DNA from: Pararhizobium sp. IMCC21322
Lineage (GTDB): Bacteria; Pseudomonadota; Alphaproteobacteria; Rhizobiales; GCA-2746425
Length of the DNA stretch: 64,000 nucleotides
Assembly: GCF_030758295.1 (NCBI RefSeq)
Contig: NZ_CP132335.1
Location: 5,167,501 to 5,231,500 of the forward strand
Direction: 5' to 3'
The translations under genes and the position numbers were made by a program. Under the pieces are notes generated by a model that did no database searches, was not told the DNA's origin, and saw only the letters and a program-made list of their open reading frames with translations. This document shows, piece by piece, positions 27,458 to 35,802 of the stretch. Numbering within the stretch: position 1 is the stretch's first letter; each line of letters begins with the position of its first letter.

Positions 27458-28177
27458 TTAGCGACTAACGGACACGGGTGCGCCGCCTTTTGTTTGTCCG
27501 GAGAAACGATTGCCACCGGCTGGCGACAGGCTTGCAACCTGCGATCCGGTCGCCCCGACAAGAACGACCTGGTTGTTCTGCAAATCCCACGCTGTAACAT
27601 TAGCGAGTTCCACAGAGTTGCAGCCCTTTGTTGTGGCACGGTAGCCACCAGTCCATGTGGTGAGTGTCATGAACAGCTGACACGTATCCGCCGTTGATGC
27701 CAACTGCCAGGCACCCAGCATATCAGCGCGGCTCAATTGAACCGCAGAGGCCGTTGGTTGAATAGGCTGTGGCGCAGTCGCGGCAGGCGCCTGAGTAATC
27801 TGTGTATGGGCTGGTGGCGTTGTCACCCGAGGCGGCGCTGCGTTCGCAGCAGCGGCTGGATCAAAGGGCTGAGCGCCGACCGGTTGACCCTGTTGTGCCA
27901 AAGCGGGAGCCGGCGCATTGGGATCAAAAGGCTGTGCTCCACCAGAGGATGGAAGCGGCGGAAGATCACCCGACTGAACCGGCTCTCTCGGTGAACCCGA
28001 GAATGGATTTGGCAAACGCGTTTGACAGGCACCAAGCAGAAATGCAGTTGCCAGCAAGGCAGCGGTGCTTCGTGTAACCACAGATGAGCGTCTGGTCCGC
28101 ACGCGAACCTCTGTTCCGGCAATAGCGGTGGAAGCGCCATGACTGGCGAAAGCCGCTTGGATTTTCTGTCCGGACAT
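27458..28177 (-). CDS. Omp19-like lipoprotein with AprI/Inh protease-inhibitor domain
   Basis: A probable outer-membrane lipoprotein. Its C-terminal domain (about 150-239: DMLGAWQLAS ... CQLFMTLTTW ... GCNSVELANVTAWDL) resembles the AprI/Inh metalloprotease inhibitor fold found in Brucella Omp19. A Pro/Ala-rich linker (about 60-145), with AQPFDPNAP and AQPFDPAAA as internal repeats, connects it to the lipobox LLGAC (C51). The ATG at 28177 has AGGGG seven bases upstream but gives an unusually long 36-residue n-region. A GTG at 28102, with AGAGG five bases upstream, would give a standard 25-residue lipoprotein signal with C26 as the modified cysteine. The true start is therefore open. zapE follows 26 bases later. 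Confidence 0.85.
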   Translation of the reverse strand: MSGQKIQAAFASHGASTAIAGTEVRVRTRRSSVVTRSTAALLATAFLLGACQTRLPNPFSGSPREPVQSGDLPPLPSSGGAQPFDPNAPAPALAQQGQPVGAQPFDPAAAANAAPPRVTTPPAHTQITQAPAATAPQPIQPTASAVQLSRADMLGAWQLASTADTCQLFMTLTTWTGGYRATTKGCNSVELANVTAWDLQNNQVVLVGATGSQVASLSPAGGNRFSGQTKGGAPVSVSR

Positions 28178-28546
28178 TATAGTTCCCCTGTGACTCAACT
28201 CGTACAATTCGTCGACGCGCACGCCCTATGGTCCTGTTTTTGACCAAATATACTGAATATTTTATTGACGCCACGGTTAAAAAAATCAATGGCGCAGTGA
28301 AAATACTGGCAAGATTTAGGTGTGGCACGTGTTGGAATTGTGGCACAGGCTCATTTCAAAGGCTTAAACGTCTACAATCAGGACCATTCTGATTCACTCT
28401 TGAAGACGCCCAACGAATGTCATAAATCTTTGCTACTTGGCGTAAATGCAATCTTTGGTATTATGTTCAGCTCCTGGACAAGCATATCAGGTGGCGCGGG
28501 GGAGTTGAGTTTCAACCCTTCTGAACATTAACGACTGGGGGTCACA
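28178..28546. other. Divergent intergenic region, 369 bp
   Basis: AT-rich DNA between the Omp19-like gene (leftward) and the acyltransferase gene (rightward). No frame of protein character was seen. It contains a plausible rightward promoter (listed separately) and presumably the leftward promoter near 28230-28290, where runs of A and T are dense. Confidence 0.5.
28437..28464 (+). promoter_or_regulatory. Candidate promoter of the acyltransferase gene
   Basis: TTGGCG (28437-28442) and TATTAT (28459-28464) are separated by 16 bases, a fair sigma-70 match, about 80 bases upstream of the start at 28547. No operator was recognised. Confidence 0.4.
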
Positions 28547-29467
28547 ATGGCTCTTTATGCAAATACTGCCTTGAAGGACCGCGTATCCGAAGCGCGTCAG
28601 GCCCGTTCTCGTGTAGCGGTCAAAAACCACGTTCACATTGTGGACAAGCTGATTGCCGAACGCGCAATCGGGCTGGCGTCCCATTGGTCCTGGCCCGTCA
28701 TCCGTCCCATGCTTTACCAGTTGCTGGGATACAGGCGTGCTGTCACCCTGTCAGATATTGTGGCTGACATGTCGGGCCCGGATGCCATGTCCTTCGTATC
28801 GACTATGCTCAATCTGCAACTTGATATTTCCGGCCTTGAGCGCATTCCAAAACAAGGCCCCTTCATTCTGGCAGCCAACCACCCGACGGGCATAGCCGAC
28901 GGAGTTGCCGTTTATGACCTGATCAAAGCCGTTCGATCCGACATTGCCATTTTCACCAACCGCGATGCCGTGCGTGTTGCCCGCCGGTTTGATGAAGTGC
29001 TGATCCCGGTTGAGTGGCGCGAGGAACATAAAAGCCGCGAAAAAACCAAGGAAACGCTGATCAGAACCGCTGAAGCGTTTGATGACGGCAAAGCCGTCGT
29101 GATTTTCCCCTCAGGCCGCATCGGCTATTGGGCCGATGAAAAGCTGAATGAACGCACCTGGCAGGCAACACTTGTGACATTGGCCAAACGTTACAAAGTG
29201 CCGATTGTTCCGGTCCATGTCCGCAGCCGCAATTCCGGTCTGTTCTATCTCTTCAGCCGCATCTCCAACGAGCTGAGAGACATGACCGTTTTCTACGAAT
29301 TGCTCAATAAATCCGGCACCGGTTTTGGCTTGAGCGTTGGAAAGCCAATCTCTCACGAAAGTCTGATTGGCGATGCAAACGAGTTGACGGCAGAGCTGCA
29401 GACCCACACCGTGGCCACACTGGCCCAGGACAGAAATGCCTCCTTCAAAAGCCGCGTCGACGGCTGA
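28547..29467 (+). CDS. Lysophospholipid acyltransferase family protein
   Basis: A 306-residue protein with a PlsC-type acyltransferase domain. The catalytic motif is NHPTGIADG (H112, D118), an HX5D spacing like that of the hemolysin/OlsB-type subfamily rather than the strict HX4D of PlsC. The second block FPSGRIGYW and the third VPIVPVHVRS are present. It probably acylates a lysolipid or amine at the inner membrane. GGGGG lies five bases before the ATG. Exact substrate unknown; ornithine-lipid or phospholipid remodelling are both possible. Confidence 0.85.
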   Translation: MALYANTALKDRVSEARQARSRVAVKNHVHIVDKLIAERAIGLASHWSWPVIRPMLYQLLGYRRAVTLSDIVADMSGPDAMSFVSTMLNLQLDISGLERIPKQGPFILAANHPTGIADGVAVYDLIKAVRSDIAIFTNRDAVRVARRFDEVLIPVEWREEHKSREKTKETLIRTAEAFDDGKAVVIFPSGRIGYWADEKLNERTWQATLVTLAKRYKVPIVPVHVRSRNSGLFYLFSRISNELRDMTVFYELLNKSGTGFGLSVGKPISHESLIGDANELTAELQTHTVATLAQDRNASFKSRVDG

Positions 29468-29593
29468 ATCCGGAGTTCAAACTCTGTTCATCAACGTGCC
29501 TGGCCGTGGCTGATTTCCATGCAAAAAGATTGATCGCCTTCAGTTCAAAGCCGTTATAGCAAATCCCCCACGGGTCCCAATGGAGATTTCACC

Positions 29594-30709
29594 TTGAAAG
29601 CCGATCTGTTTCTGATCAACGGACCCAAAAAAGCCAATGCCTTTCATGCGTCCGGAATCGATGATTTTGAGCTGAGTCCAAAGGGGCAAATCGAGATCGA
29701 CATGCTTGTCGCCTCGCCAGACTGGACGCTCTATGCGGTCGAACCCGCAAAGGGTAAGGCAATGTTTGTGGAGATGCCCGAAGGCAGCGACTTGTCCAAT
29801 TCCGTCTTTGTCTACCAGGACCAATATGATCAGGGATTGCGCGCCGCAATCCTTGACCTTGATACCTTTATCGAGGCCAGTCAGGCGATTGCACCGCCAA
29901 ACCATCTGTCGTTTCTGTTCTCAACCGGGCGCTGTGGCTCAACACTGGCAAGCCGCATCTTCACAAAATTACCGGATGTCTGGAGCCTGTCGGAGCCCGA
30001 TTATCTGACCAATATAGCCATGGCACGGCTGAAATACCCGCGCGCCGAGCTTGTGGCATTGGTCCGGGCAGCTACGCTTTGGACATGTCGCCCGCCGAAG
30101 GGCCAGGCGCCAACAACGATCGTCATAAAACCACGCAGTGAGGCGACGTTAATCGCCGAACTGTGCCAGGAGGCATTTCCGCACGCGCAGAATGTATTCC
30201 TTTATCGAAGCTTACTCGGCTGGGCAGATTCCATAGGGAAGCTTTCACAGCGGGCCATGGACCCGGCGCTTGTTTATGCCGAGACCGAGTTTTGGCGTGA
30301 CTGGTGGGATCATGTCATGGCGGGTCAGCCACTGACGACATTAGAAGACTATTTCCCTCCGGATCACGGGCCAATTCTGGCGTCAGAATTCTTTACTCTG
30401 GCATGGGATCTGCGAATAGAAGGCTATCTCAAGGCACTGCGGCGAGGCATGAACTTTACCGCAATTCACTATGCGGACCTCAATAAAAACAGAGAGCAAG
30501 AGACGGCGCGCCTTCTCCGCGGCTGCGGATTGTCCACTGACTATTTGAATTTGGCATTGGAAGCATTTGCCGTGGACAGCCACAAAGGAAGCGTCAGCGA
30601 AAATGAAACACCCGCCATGCCAATGCCAGCGAGACAAAGGGCGCGCGCCGCAGCCTTGTTGGCCCGAATGGGAAAGCGCGACTATGTAGAAGCCAGACTG
30701 CCAGATTAG
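29594..30709 (+). CDS. Sulfotransferase-like P-loop protein
   Basis: A 371-residue protein of uncertain function. A segment at about 106-122 (FLFSTGRCGSTLASRIF) matches the 5'-phosphosulfate-binding loop of PAPS-dependent sulfotransferases. A later VFLYRSLLGWADSIGKLS resembles the 3'-phosphate-binding block (RxxxxxxxS). The N-terminal 100 residues are not recognised. The start is a TTG with GGAG eight bases upstream; the next internal ATG is at 29701. It may act on a carbohydrate or lipid. The neighbouring acyltransferase, 126 bases upstream on the same strand, makes an envelope role thinkable but unproven. Confidence 0.65.
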   Translation: MKADLFLINGPKKANAFHASGIDDFELSPKGQIEIDMLVASPDWTLYAVEPAKGKAMFVEMPEGSDLSNSVFVYQDQYDQGLRAAILDLDTFIEASQAIAPPNHLSFLFSTGRCGSTLASRIFTKLPDVWSLSEPDYLTNIAMARLKYPRAELVALVRAATLWTCRPPKGQAPTTIVIKPRSEATLIAELCQEAFPHAQNVFLYRSLLGWADSIGKLSQRAMDPALVYAETEFWRDWWDHVMAGQPLTTLEDYFPPDHGPILASEFFTLAWDLRIEGYLKALRRGMNFTAIHYADLNKNREQETARLLRGCGLSTDYLNLALEAFAVDSHKGSVSENETPAMPMPARQRARAAALLARMGKRDYVEARLPD

Positions 30710-30846
30710 GGTATGATCAGGGTCTGAACCCAGCTGGGCGATAGTATAAATGCAGAAAAATACAGGAAACTGTTCGGCCAAGCCATATTGTGCCGATAAT
30801 GACTGTTGCTGGTGCAAAATAACTGAGCAGGAGACGTGCCACGGAC

Positions 30847-31587
30847 ATGTACAACCCAAAAGGAAACGGCAAGGAGAAAACAATACAATCTGTGCAGTTT
30901 GCAGAGGCAGAGCCACCAAGTCATTTGCGTGGGATAGTACATCGATTTTTAGAACTAAAGACTGGCGGCACGCTGTCGAATGATTATCGATTTCATGCAT
31001 TGCCGGATGCATGCACCTACATCGTCTTTGACCAATTGAATCCCAAAGTCGCTGGAGTTTCCAAATTGCGCGCCTCGTCCGAAGAGCTCAATTTGGGCAA
31101 GGCATTTCACTATGTGAACATTCGTTTTTTGCCTGGCGTCTGGCAAGGTGGCCGTAATGAGGCTGCTTACGGCATGGTGGAAACGGCCTATTCAGGCGAG
31201 CTGCCGCTGATCGAGATTAATCGTCAGCTTTCCAAACGGGATTTTATCGATCAGCAGTCGGTGTTGTCAGGGTTCGTAGAAATGCTGATTGATCGCAAGC
31301 AGGTCGTAGCGAACCCCGTGACTGAAAAAATATTTCAAAACCTCGACGAAATTCATACAGTTTCAGACATGGCGGCTGTTTCAGAACTGTCGACTCGCCA
31401 GTTGCAACGAACGCTCAAACGAACGACCGGGTTTGCTCCGCACGACTTTCTTAAAGTGCTGCGCCTGCAACAAACTCTGAACGGCAATGATGCATCTTCT
31501 TACGCCGACCAGTCGCATTTCATACATTCGTTTCGTAAAGCCACAGGCTACACACCGGGCAAATATTCTCGAAAGTTTGATGTCTGA
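30847..31587 (+). CDS. AraC family transcriptional regulator
   Basis: A 246-residue regulator. The C-terminal AraC/XylS domain (about 160-246) has two helix-turn-helix units, the second ending in DQSHFIHSFRKATGYTPGKYSRKF, the family signature. The N-terminal portion (about 15-150) includes LPDACTYIVFDQL and a VNIRFLPGVW segment typical of the AraC subfamily whose sensing domain resembles DUF6597. It is followed 69 bases later by a VOC gene on the same strand, which is a likely target, though no operator was identified. Confidence 0.88.
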   Translation: MYNPKGNGKEKTIQSVQFAEAEPPSHLRGIVHRFLELKTGGTLSNDYRFHALPDACTYIVFDQLNPKVAGVSKLRASSEELNLGKAFHYVNIRFLPGVWQGGRNEAAYGMVETAYSGELPLIEINRQLSKRDFIDQQSVLSGFVEMLIDRKQVVANPVTEKIFQNLDEIHTVSDMAAVSELSTRQLQRTLKRTTGFAPHDFLKVLRLQQTLNGNDASSYADQSHFIHSFRKATGYTPGKYSRKFDV

Positions 31588-31656
31588 TATATACAATACA
31601 CACCAACTTCGACTTGCTATCTGATTGTCATAATCGATAACAAACAGGAGTTGGAT

Positions 31657-32037
31657 ATGACAAAAATGAACGCAGTTGGATGGTTCGACATCTATGTAAG
31701 CGACCTGAAACGGGCAGTTGCTTTCTATGAAGCTGTCTTGGGGCAAAAACCGGAAGAAATGGCCGATCCAACAGGTCAGTCACAAATGATGAGTTTTCCT
31801 GCTGACATGAATTCATACGGAGCCGCCGGCGCTTTGACAAAGTCAAAACATGCATCCCCGGGGGTAGGCGGCACTGTCGTGTATTTTTCTGCAGAAGACT
31901 GTGCGGTTGAAGAATCACGCGTTGCCGATGCTGGCGGCAAAGTCGTCAGACCAAAATTCTCAATCGGTGAGTTTGGCTGGGTCACACTGTGTCAGGACAC
32001 CGAGGGCAACATGTTTGGTCTCAATTCCCTGAAATAG
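31657..32037 (+). CDS. VOC family protein
   Basis: A 126-residue glyoxalase/bleomycin-resistance-fold protein. It contains WFDIYVSDLKRAVAFYEAVLG, GGTVVYFSAEDCAVEESRVADAGG and FGWVTLCQDTEGNMFGLNS, the pattern of the 'glyoxalase-like, PhnB/YdeN' group often paired with AraC regulators. The ATG at 31657 has AGGAG six bases upstream; a TTG at 31651 is less likely. Two tandem-like half-domains are not both present, so it probably acts as a dimer. Substrate unknown. Confidence 0.88.
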   Translation: MTKMNAVGWFDIYVSDLKRAVAFYEAVLGQKPEEMADPTGQSQMMSFPADMNSYGAAGALTKSKHASPGVGGTVVYFSAEDCAVEESRVADAGGKVVRPKFSIGEFGWVTLCQDTEGNMFGLNSLK

Positions 32038-32093
32038 AGTTCCTGTAATCAACAATGAATGAATAGCGTCATGTCTGGCGTATAAACTGAACC

Positions 32094-32127
32094 CACGGGC
32101 CTGTCGAAAGGCTGCCCGTGTTTCGTT
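32094..32127 (+). terminator. Rho-independent terminator after the VOC gene
   Basis: CACGGGC (32094-32100) pairs with GCCCGTG (32114-32120) across a 13-base loop, followed by TTTCGTTTT. It marks the end of the AraC-VOC unit, just before the left border of the hydroxyproline-type island. Confidence 0.7.
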
Positions 32128-32183
32128 TTATCCTATTCAAGACCAATTTGGACCAGATTTGCATTTGGCTTATGCTGCGATCT

Positions 32184-32252
32184 TCAAACAATGACCCGGA
32201 TAAACAGGGTCAACCGCATCAGGCCGACGCGCCGGAACCGGGCGTAAAGAAA
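32184..32252 (-). pseudogene. C-terminal remnant of a membrane-protein gene homologous to 40067-40678
   Basis: On the minus strand 22 codons and a stop align without gaps to the C-terminal region of the intact gene at 40067-40678; 17 of 22 residues are identical (shared RRVGLMRLTLFI). At DNA level 53 of 59 bases match between 32194-32252 and 40113-40171, including a perfect 30-base block. Upstream of the fragment the similarity fades (LLQSCC versus LLRS), and no start or body of the gene is present. The remnant stops earlier than the intact protein. The rest of the 337-bp gap (32038-32374) holds the terminator above and nothing else recognised. Confidence 0.8.
32199..32228 (+). repeat. 30-bp direct repeat, left copy
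   Basis: Identical to 40118-40147 over 30 bases, in the same orientation, 7,919 bases apart. It lies inside the gene remnant at the left border of the catabolic island. The core begins GATAAACAGGGTCAACCGCA. Confidence 0.9.
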
Positions 32253-32374
32253 GCAGCATGATTGGAGCAGCCGATGTCCGCAAAGCGGGCTGAAGTGGAC
32301 AGGGCCACCGCGTGCGAAATTCGAATTTGTTGCGCCGGTCTCCGGTCAGACATTTTGACCATTCACTGTGGCGA

Positions 32375-34084
32375 TTAGACGTGCTCCGAAAGCCAATCTG
32401 GAAGGTCTTTTGTCGCATTACCACTCAGAGCAACACGGGCACAGTCTGACAGGCTGCCGAACCGAACACCGCGTCCGGTAAGTCCGGTGGCGTAATGTGA
32501 ATATTTCCCGGAATTGGTGAATAACGTCTTCGCCTTTGTTGGAAACAAAGGTTCGGTTATCGAACACCAGCAAATGTCCGGAAAGACCTGCACACCGGCA
32601 TTTTCCAGGCGTTGAATGATGCCTTCCGACCTTGCTTCAGCCAGTACATTGCGCCCTATAGTCACAATCGTATCTGTGTGTGGATCACAGTTTTGCCCGT
32701 CAAGAAGATCTGCAAAATTGCGACACTCTGCAAGTGAAGCATGGGGGCTTCCGATTGCCACCAGTTCCACTTTTTCGCCTGCCCGGTTGAAGCTCAACCA
32801 GACCTGCGCCAAATCTGCAGGTGAAATATCAAGGCGCTTTGCATTTTCAACAGCAGCAAGATGCCCCTCGGGGGTATGGCCGCGAACATGCAACATCGGT
32901 GCCGCAGAGGTTGTGCCAAAGGCCGCACACAAAGCTTTTAAATCGTCTTCGCTGGGGCGAGCCATTTCAAGACCGATCAGAACCGGGATTCGATTGGGTG
33001 ACAGCGTGCCAGCCAACCAACCCAGCATTGGCCAAAGGGCGTCGTCGTACGAACCCGGCAATTCAACTGCAATCTCACACTCCGGCAGGCGGTTTTTTGC
33101 CAAATATACGCCGGTCTTTGGCGCCCGCCCGGTCATGGCAATAAAAAGATCCAGATAATCTGGATGTTTCGCCGTTCGCGCACCAAGTACGGAATTTGCG
33201 TAGATGACAGCATTGGATTCTGACCAACCAATATCTTCACCTTCTGCCGGGGCGTCATCCAGCAAGTAAGGTGCGCAGGTGAATGTGGGGCGGCACCCCA
33301 TTTTGACGTAAGCATCTGCAAGACGGCTTGCCTTATTGCCAAATTCAGGCGCAAGTCCCTGGGATAGCCAGTTCTCACGATCCACAGAAATTGCGTTGAT
33401 TGTGGTCGGGATGCGTGCCTTTGCACCCAACTTTTGCATCTTTTCAGCAAAATCGAGATTTGCATCATGCGCCAGAATACACCCGTCAATATGCCCGCGC
33501 GACACATCGACAAAGCCTGACGCATTTTGCGCTGCGGCCATGAGGCAGAGAATTTCCATAGCAATTTGCGTGGCACGACCATCGCCGCCGTCCAGCATAC
33601 GTCGGTCAGCCTTGGATAGGTCCAGCATGTCTGCGGCGTTCGTTTTCAGACGTATCGATCTGTCATCAAATCGAAGTTCCGTCCCGTCTATGGCAGCGGC
33701 GTTTGCACCTGACAAAGCCTCAAAAACAGGCTTTGGAAGGCGCATGACAAGCACTGGGGAATCGAATAGTCGGCCTGCAATCATTGCACCGAGAGTGAGA
33801 ATGTTCTCTTCTTCGCAAAACACCAAAGCGGCAGGTGCATTGCCGTCGCGCGCCAGTTGAAGCAACACCCCGCTACCACTGCAAGATCCGCGCGATGTCG
33901 GCATGAGCACGATTTTTCCGGAAAGCGCTGCGCCATGATTGGAGTGATGGGTGTCGATTATGACGCCGGTATCAGGATCGACGCCACCCCAAAAACTCAG
34001 CCCTTCTTCACAGAAGACAATTTCGCCCTGCGCCTTTCCTGCTACAAGAAGCGTTCCGGCAGTTTCAGCGTTTTCGATTATCAT
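32375..34084 (-). CDS. Fused aconitase X (probable cis-3-hydroxy-L-proline dehydratase)
   Basis: A 569-residue fusion. Residues 1-135 correspond to the small swivel subunit (DUF126; GKIVLMPTSRGSCSGSGVLLQL) and the remainder to the large DUF521 subunit. Fused bacterial AcnX proteins have been characterised as cis-3-hydroxy-L-proline dehydratases that form delta-1-pyrroline-2-carboxylate; the archaeal split forms act on phosphomevalonate. Cysteines suited to iron-sulfur binding are C270 in TFTCAPYLL and C505/C507 in PDICWCSITEP. It is encoded three bases after gntR on the same strand. No pyrroline-2-carboxylate reductase gene is seen nearby, so that step would be encoded elsewhere. Substrate is inferred from family and neighbours. 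Confidence 0.85.
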   Translation of the reverse strand: MIIENAETAGTLLVAGKAQGEIVFCEEGLSFWGGVDPDTGVIIDTHHSNHGAALSGKIVLMPTSRGSCSGSGVLLQLARDGNAPAALVFCEEENILTLGAMIAGRLFDSPVLVMRLPKPVFEALSGANAAAIDGTELRFDDRSIRLKTNAADMLDLSKADRRMLDGGDGRATQIAMEILCLMAAAQNASGFVDVSRGHIDGCILAHDANLDFAEKMQKLGAKARIPTTINAISVDRENWLSQGLAPEFGNKASRLADAYVKMGCRPTFTCAPYLLDDAPAEGEDIGWSESNAVIYANSVLGARTAKHPDYLDLFIAMTGRAPKTGVYLAKNRLPECEIAVELPGSYDDALWPMLGWLAGTLSPNRIPVLIGLEMARPSEDDLKALCAAFGTTSAAPMLHVRGHTPEGHLAAVENAKRLDISPADLAQVWLSFNRAGEKVELVAIGSPHASLAECRNFADLLDGQNCDPHTDTIVTIGRNVLAEARSEGIIQRLENAGVQVFPDICWCSITEPLFPTKAKTLFTNSGKYSHYATGLTGRGVRFGSLSDCARVALSGNATKDLPDWLSEHV

Positions 34085-34086
34085 AT

Positions 34087-34791
34087 TTAGGCCGGAAGCG
34101 ACTTCGTGGAAATTTGGTGCTGCACCTCATCCCGTCTCGTTTGCAGATAACCCAGCAATGATGCTTTCACGTCTCTTATGTGAGCTTGCGTCAGTGATGC
34201 TGCCCGCTCAGTGTCTCCAGCTTCGCAGGCCAACAGGATGTCCTCGTGCTCTTGTGTTGCACGTTGCATTCCATCGGTCAGAGAGATCTGGGCACGTACA
34301 TAACGGTCCAGCCGGTCCAGAAGTCCGTTGATCACCTTTAAGTAATTGGGCGATTGGGCCGCCTCGTAAAGGCAACAGTGGAACTGTCGGTTGAGTTCGG
34401 TCCAGTCTTCCGGTTTTGTCGAACGTGAGAATTCAGCGTGATATTGTCGTGCCTGCAGTAAAGTGGCCTGGGTCATAATTGGCACTGCGCGCCGCATAGC
34501 GTCTGCTTCCACCAAGGTCCGCAGGTCAAAGATTTCGTCAAACTCTTCATTGGTTATTGCTGCGACAACGGCCCCTTTATAGCGGCGCGTTTCGACAAGA
34601 CCCAACTGGTGAAGGCGCGCTATCGCTTCGCGCACGGGAATGCGACTGGTGTTGAAGGCTTTCGCAATCTCTTCCTGCCGAAGCGGTGCTCCCACCTGCA
34701 GGGTTCCCTTGACAATCGCCTGACGCAAAGACTCAAATACAATTTCAGTAGCCGACTTGGTTTGTGAGACATCGACTGCGCTGAAATTCAT
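34087..34791 (-). CDS. GntR family regulator, FadR/FCD type
   Basis: A 234-residue repressor-type protein. The winged-helix domain lies at about 14-78 (LRQEEIAKAFNTSRIPVREAIARLHQLGLVETRRYKGAVV). The C-terminal all-helical FCD ligand domain (about 85-220) carries the metal/ligand-binding residues (FDLRTLVEADAM, LNRQFHCCLYEAA, EHEDILLACEAGD, LTQAHIRDV). It is divergent from the ABC transporter operon and co-directional with aconitase X. It probably senses the imported hydroxyproline or an intermediate and controls both units. Confidence 0.92.
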   Translation of the reverse strand: MNFSAVDVSQTKSATEIVFESLRQAIVKGTLQVGAPLRQEEIAKAFNTSRIPVREAIARLHQLGLVETRRYKGAVVAAITNEEFDEIFDLRTLVEADAMRRAVPIMTQATLLQARQYHAEFSRSTKPEDWTELNRQFHCCLYEAAQSPNYLKVINGLLDRLDRYVRAQISLTDGMQRATQEHEDILLACEAGDTERAASLTQAHIRDVKASLLGYLQTRRDEVQHQISTKSLPA

Positions 34792-34865
34792 GATCTTTCT
34801 CCTGCTCCAGCCTGGATTCTGGTCGCCCTACCTATAGGGCTTCGAATTCTGGAACACCACAATTA

Positions 34866-34902
34866 GAATATTGTAGACATTATATTGTATCCAAAGTAGC
34901 AT
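34866..34902. promoter_or_regulatory. Divergent promoter and candidate GntR operator
   Basis: TTGTAGACAT (34871-34880) fits the FadR-subfamily half-palindrome pattern GT-n-n-AC. It overlaps a rightward -35 TAGACA (34874-34879) that is 17 bases from a -10 TAGCAT (34897-34902) for the ABC operon. On the minus strand a perfect TATAAT lies at 34879-34884 for gntR. The octamer ATATTGTA is repeated at 34868-34875 and 34882-34889, which could mean two operator sites one and a third helical turns apart. Confidence 0.5.
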
Positions 34903-34933
34903 TTAATGGCACAATTCTCAACAAGGGTTCGAT

Positions 34934-35746
34934 ATGAAAAAGACTATCCTGACCGCAGTAACTGCGGCCGCACTTCTTGCCACATCCTTCTCTGTGTCGG
35001 CATGGGCCGACACGCTTGACGACGTTGTTGATCGCGGAACACTGCGTTGCGGTGTGGTTCTCGATTTCCCACCAATAGGCTATCGCGACGCAAACAACGA
35101 GCCAGCAGGGTTCGACGTGGAGTACTGCGCTGACCTGGCTGCGGCATTGGAAGTCGAGCATGAAATTCTGCCTCTTACCTGGTCTGAGCGTTTGCCCGTC
35201 ATTGTGACTGGCCGCGCGGACGTCGTATTTGGCGGCACCTCAGACAGCCTTGCCCGTGCGCGAACAGTCGGGTTTTCGATCCCTTACGCAATTTACTATG
35301 CGCAAGGCATTGTGAATGCGGAAAGCGGGATCGAAACCATTGAAGACATGCGCGGCAAGCGCGTTGCAGCAGCTGTAGGTACCGTCCCAGAACAAGAATG
35401 GTTGAAAATCGCCGCCGAGTGGGGCGAAGAAGATAACTATCAGGGGTATCAGTCCGAGAACGAGGTTTTTCTGGCTGTTACTCAGGGAAAAGCCGACATT
35501 GGCATAACGACCAACACAGCTGTGCTTCCCATTACTCAGCAGTATGACAACATCCTTGCCGGTCCCCGTATGCCTTGGACCACGGATTACACCTCCGTTG
35601 TTGGCAAGCGCCAAGACGTAACCTGGTTGAACTATCTCAACCTGTTCGTCACCCATCAGGTTCGCTCCGGCCGTTATCAAGAGCTATGGGGCAAATACGT
35701 TGGTGGCGAAGCACCCGAACTTCGCATTCCAGGCGTCATGTACTGA
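34934..35746 (+). CDS. Amino-acid ABC transporter substrate-binding protein
   Basis: A periplasmic solute-binding protein of 270 residues in the polar amino-acid family (SBP_bac_3). The signal peptide is about 1-25 (hydrophobic core, cut after SVSAWA). The mature protein begins DTLDDVVDRGTLRCGVVLDF and contains the family pattern GFDVEYCADLAAAL and the arginine-bearing SDSLARARTVGFS loop that binds the ligand carboxylate. It is the first gene of a four-gene importer operon. Ligand probably a hydroxyproline or related imino acid, judged from the linked enzymes. Confidence 0.92.
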   Translation: MKKTILTAVTAAALLATSFSVSAWADTLDDVVDRGTLRCGVVLDFPPIGYRDANNEPAGFDVEYCADLAAALEVEHEILPLTWSERLPVIVTGRADVVFGGTSDSLARARTVGFSIPYAIYYAQGIVNAESGIETIEDMRGKRVAAAVGTVPEQEWLKIAAEWGEEDNYQGYQSENEVFLAVTQGKADIGITTNTAVLPITQQYDNILAGPRMPWTTDYTSVVGKRQDVTWLNYLNLFVTHQVRSGRYQELWGKYVGGEAPELRIPGVMY

Positions 35747-35802
35747 TGAAATTTCCTCGCCCCCTCATCGGGGCGAGGAACCGACTGATCGGGGCGTGAA
35801 AT

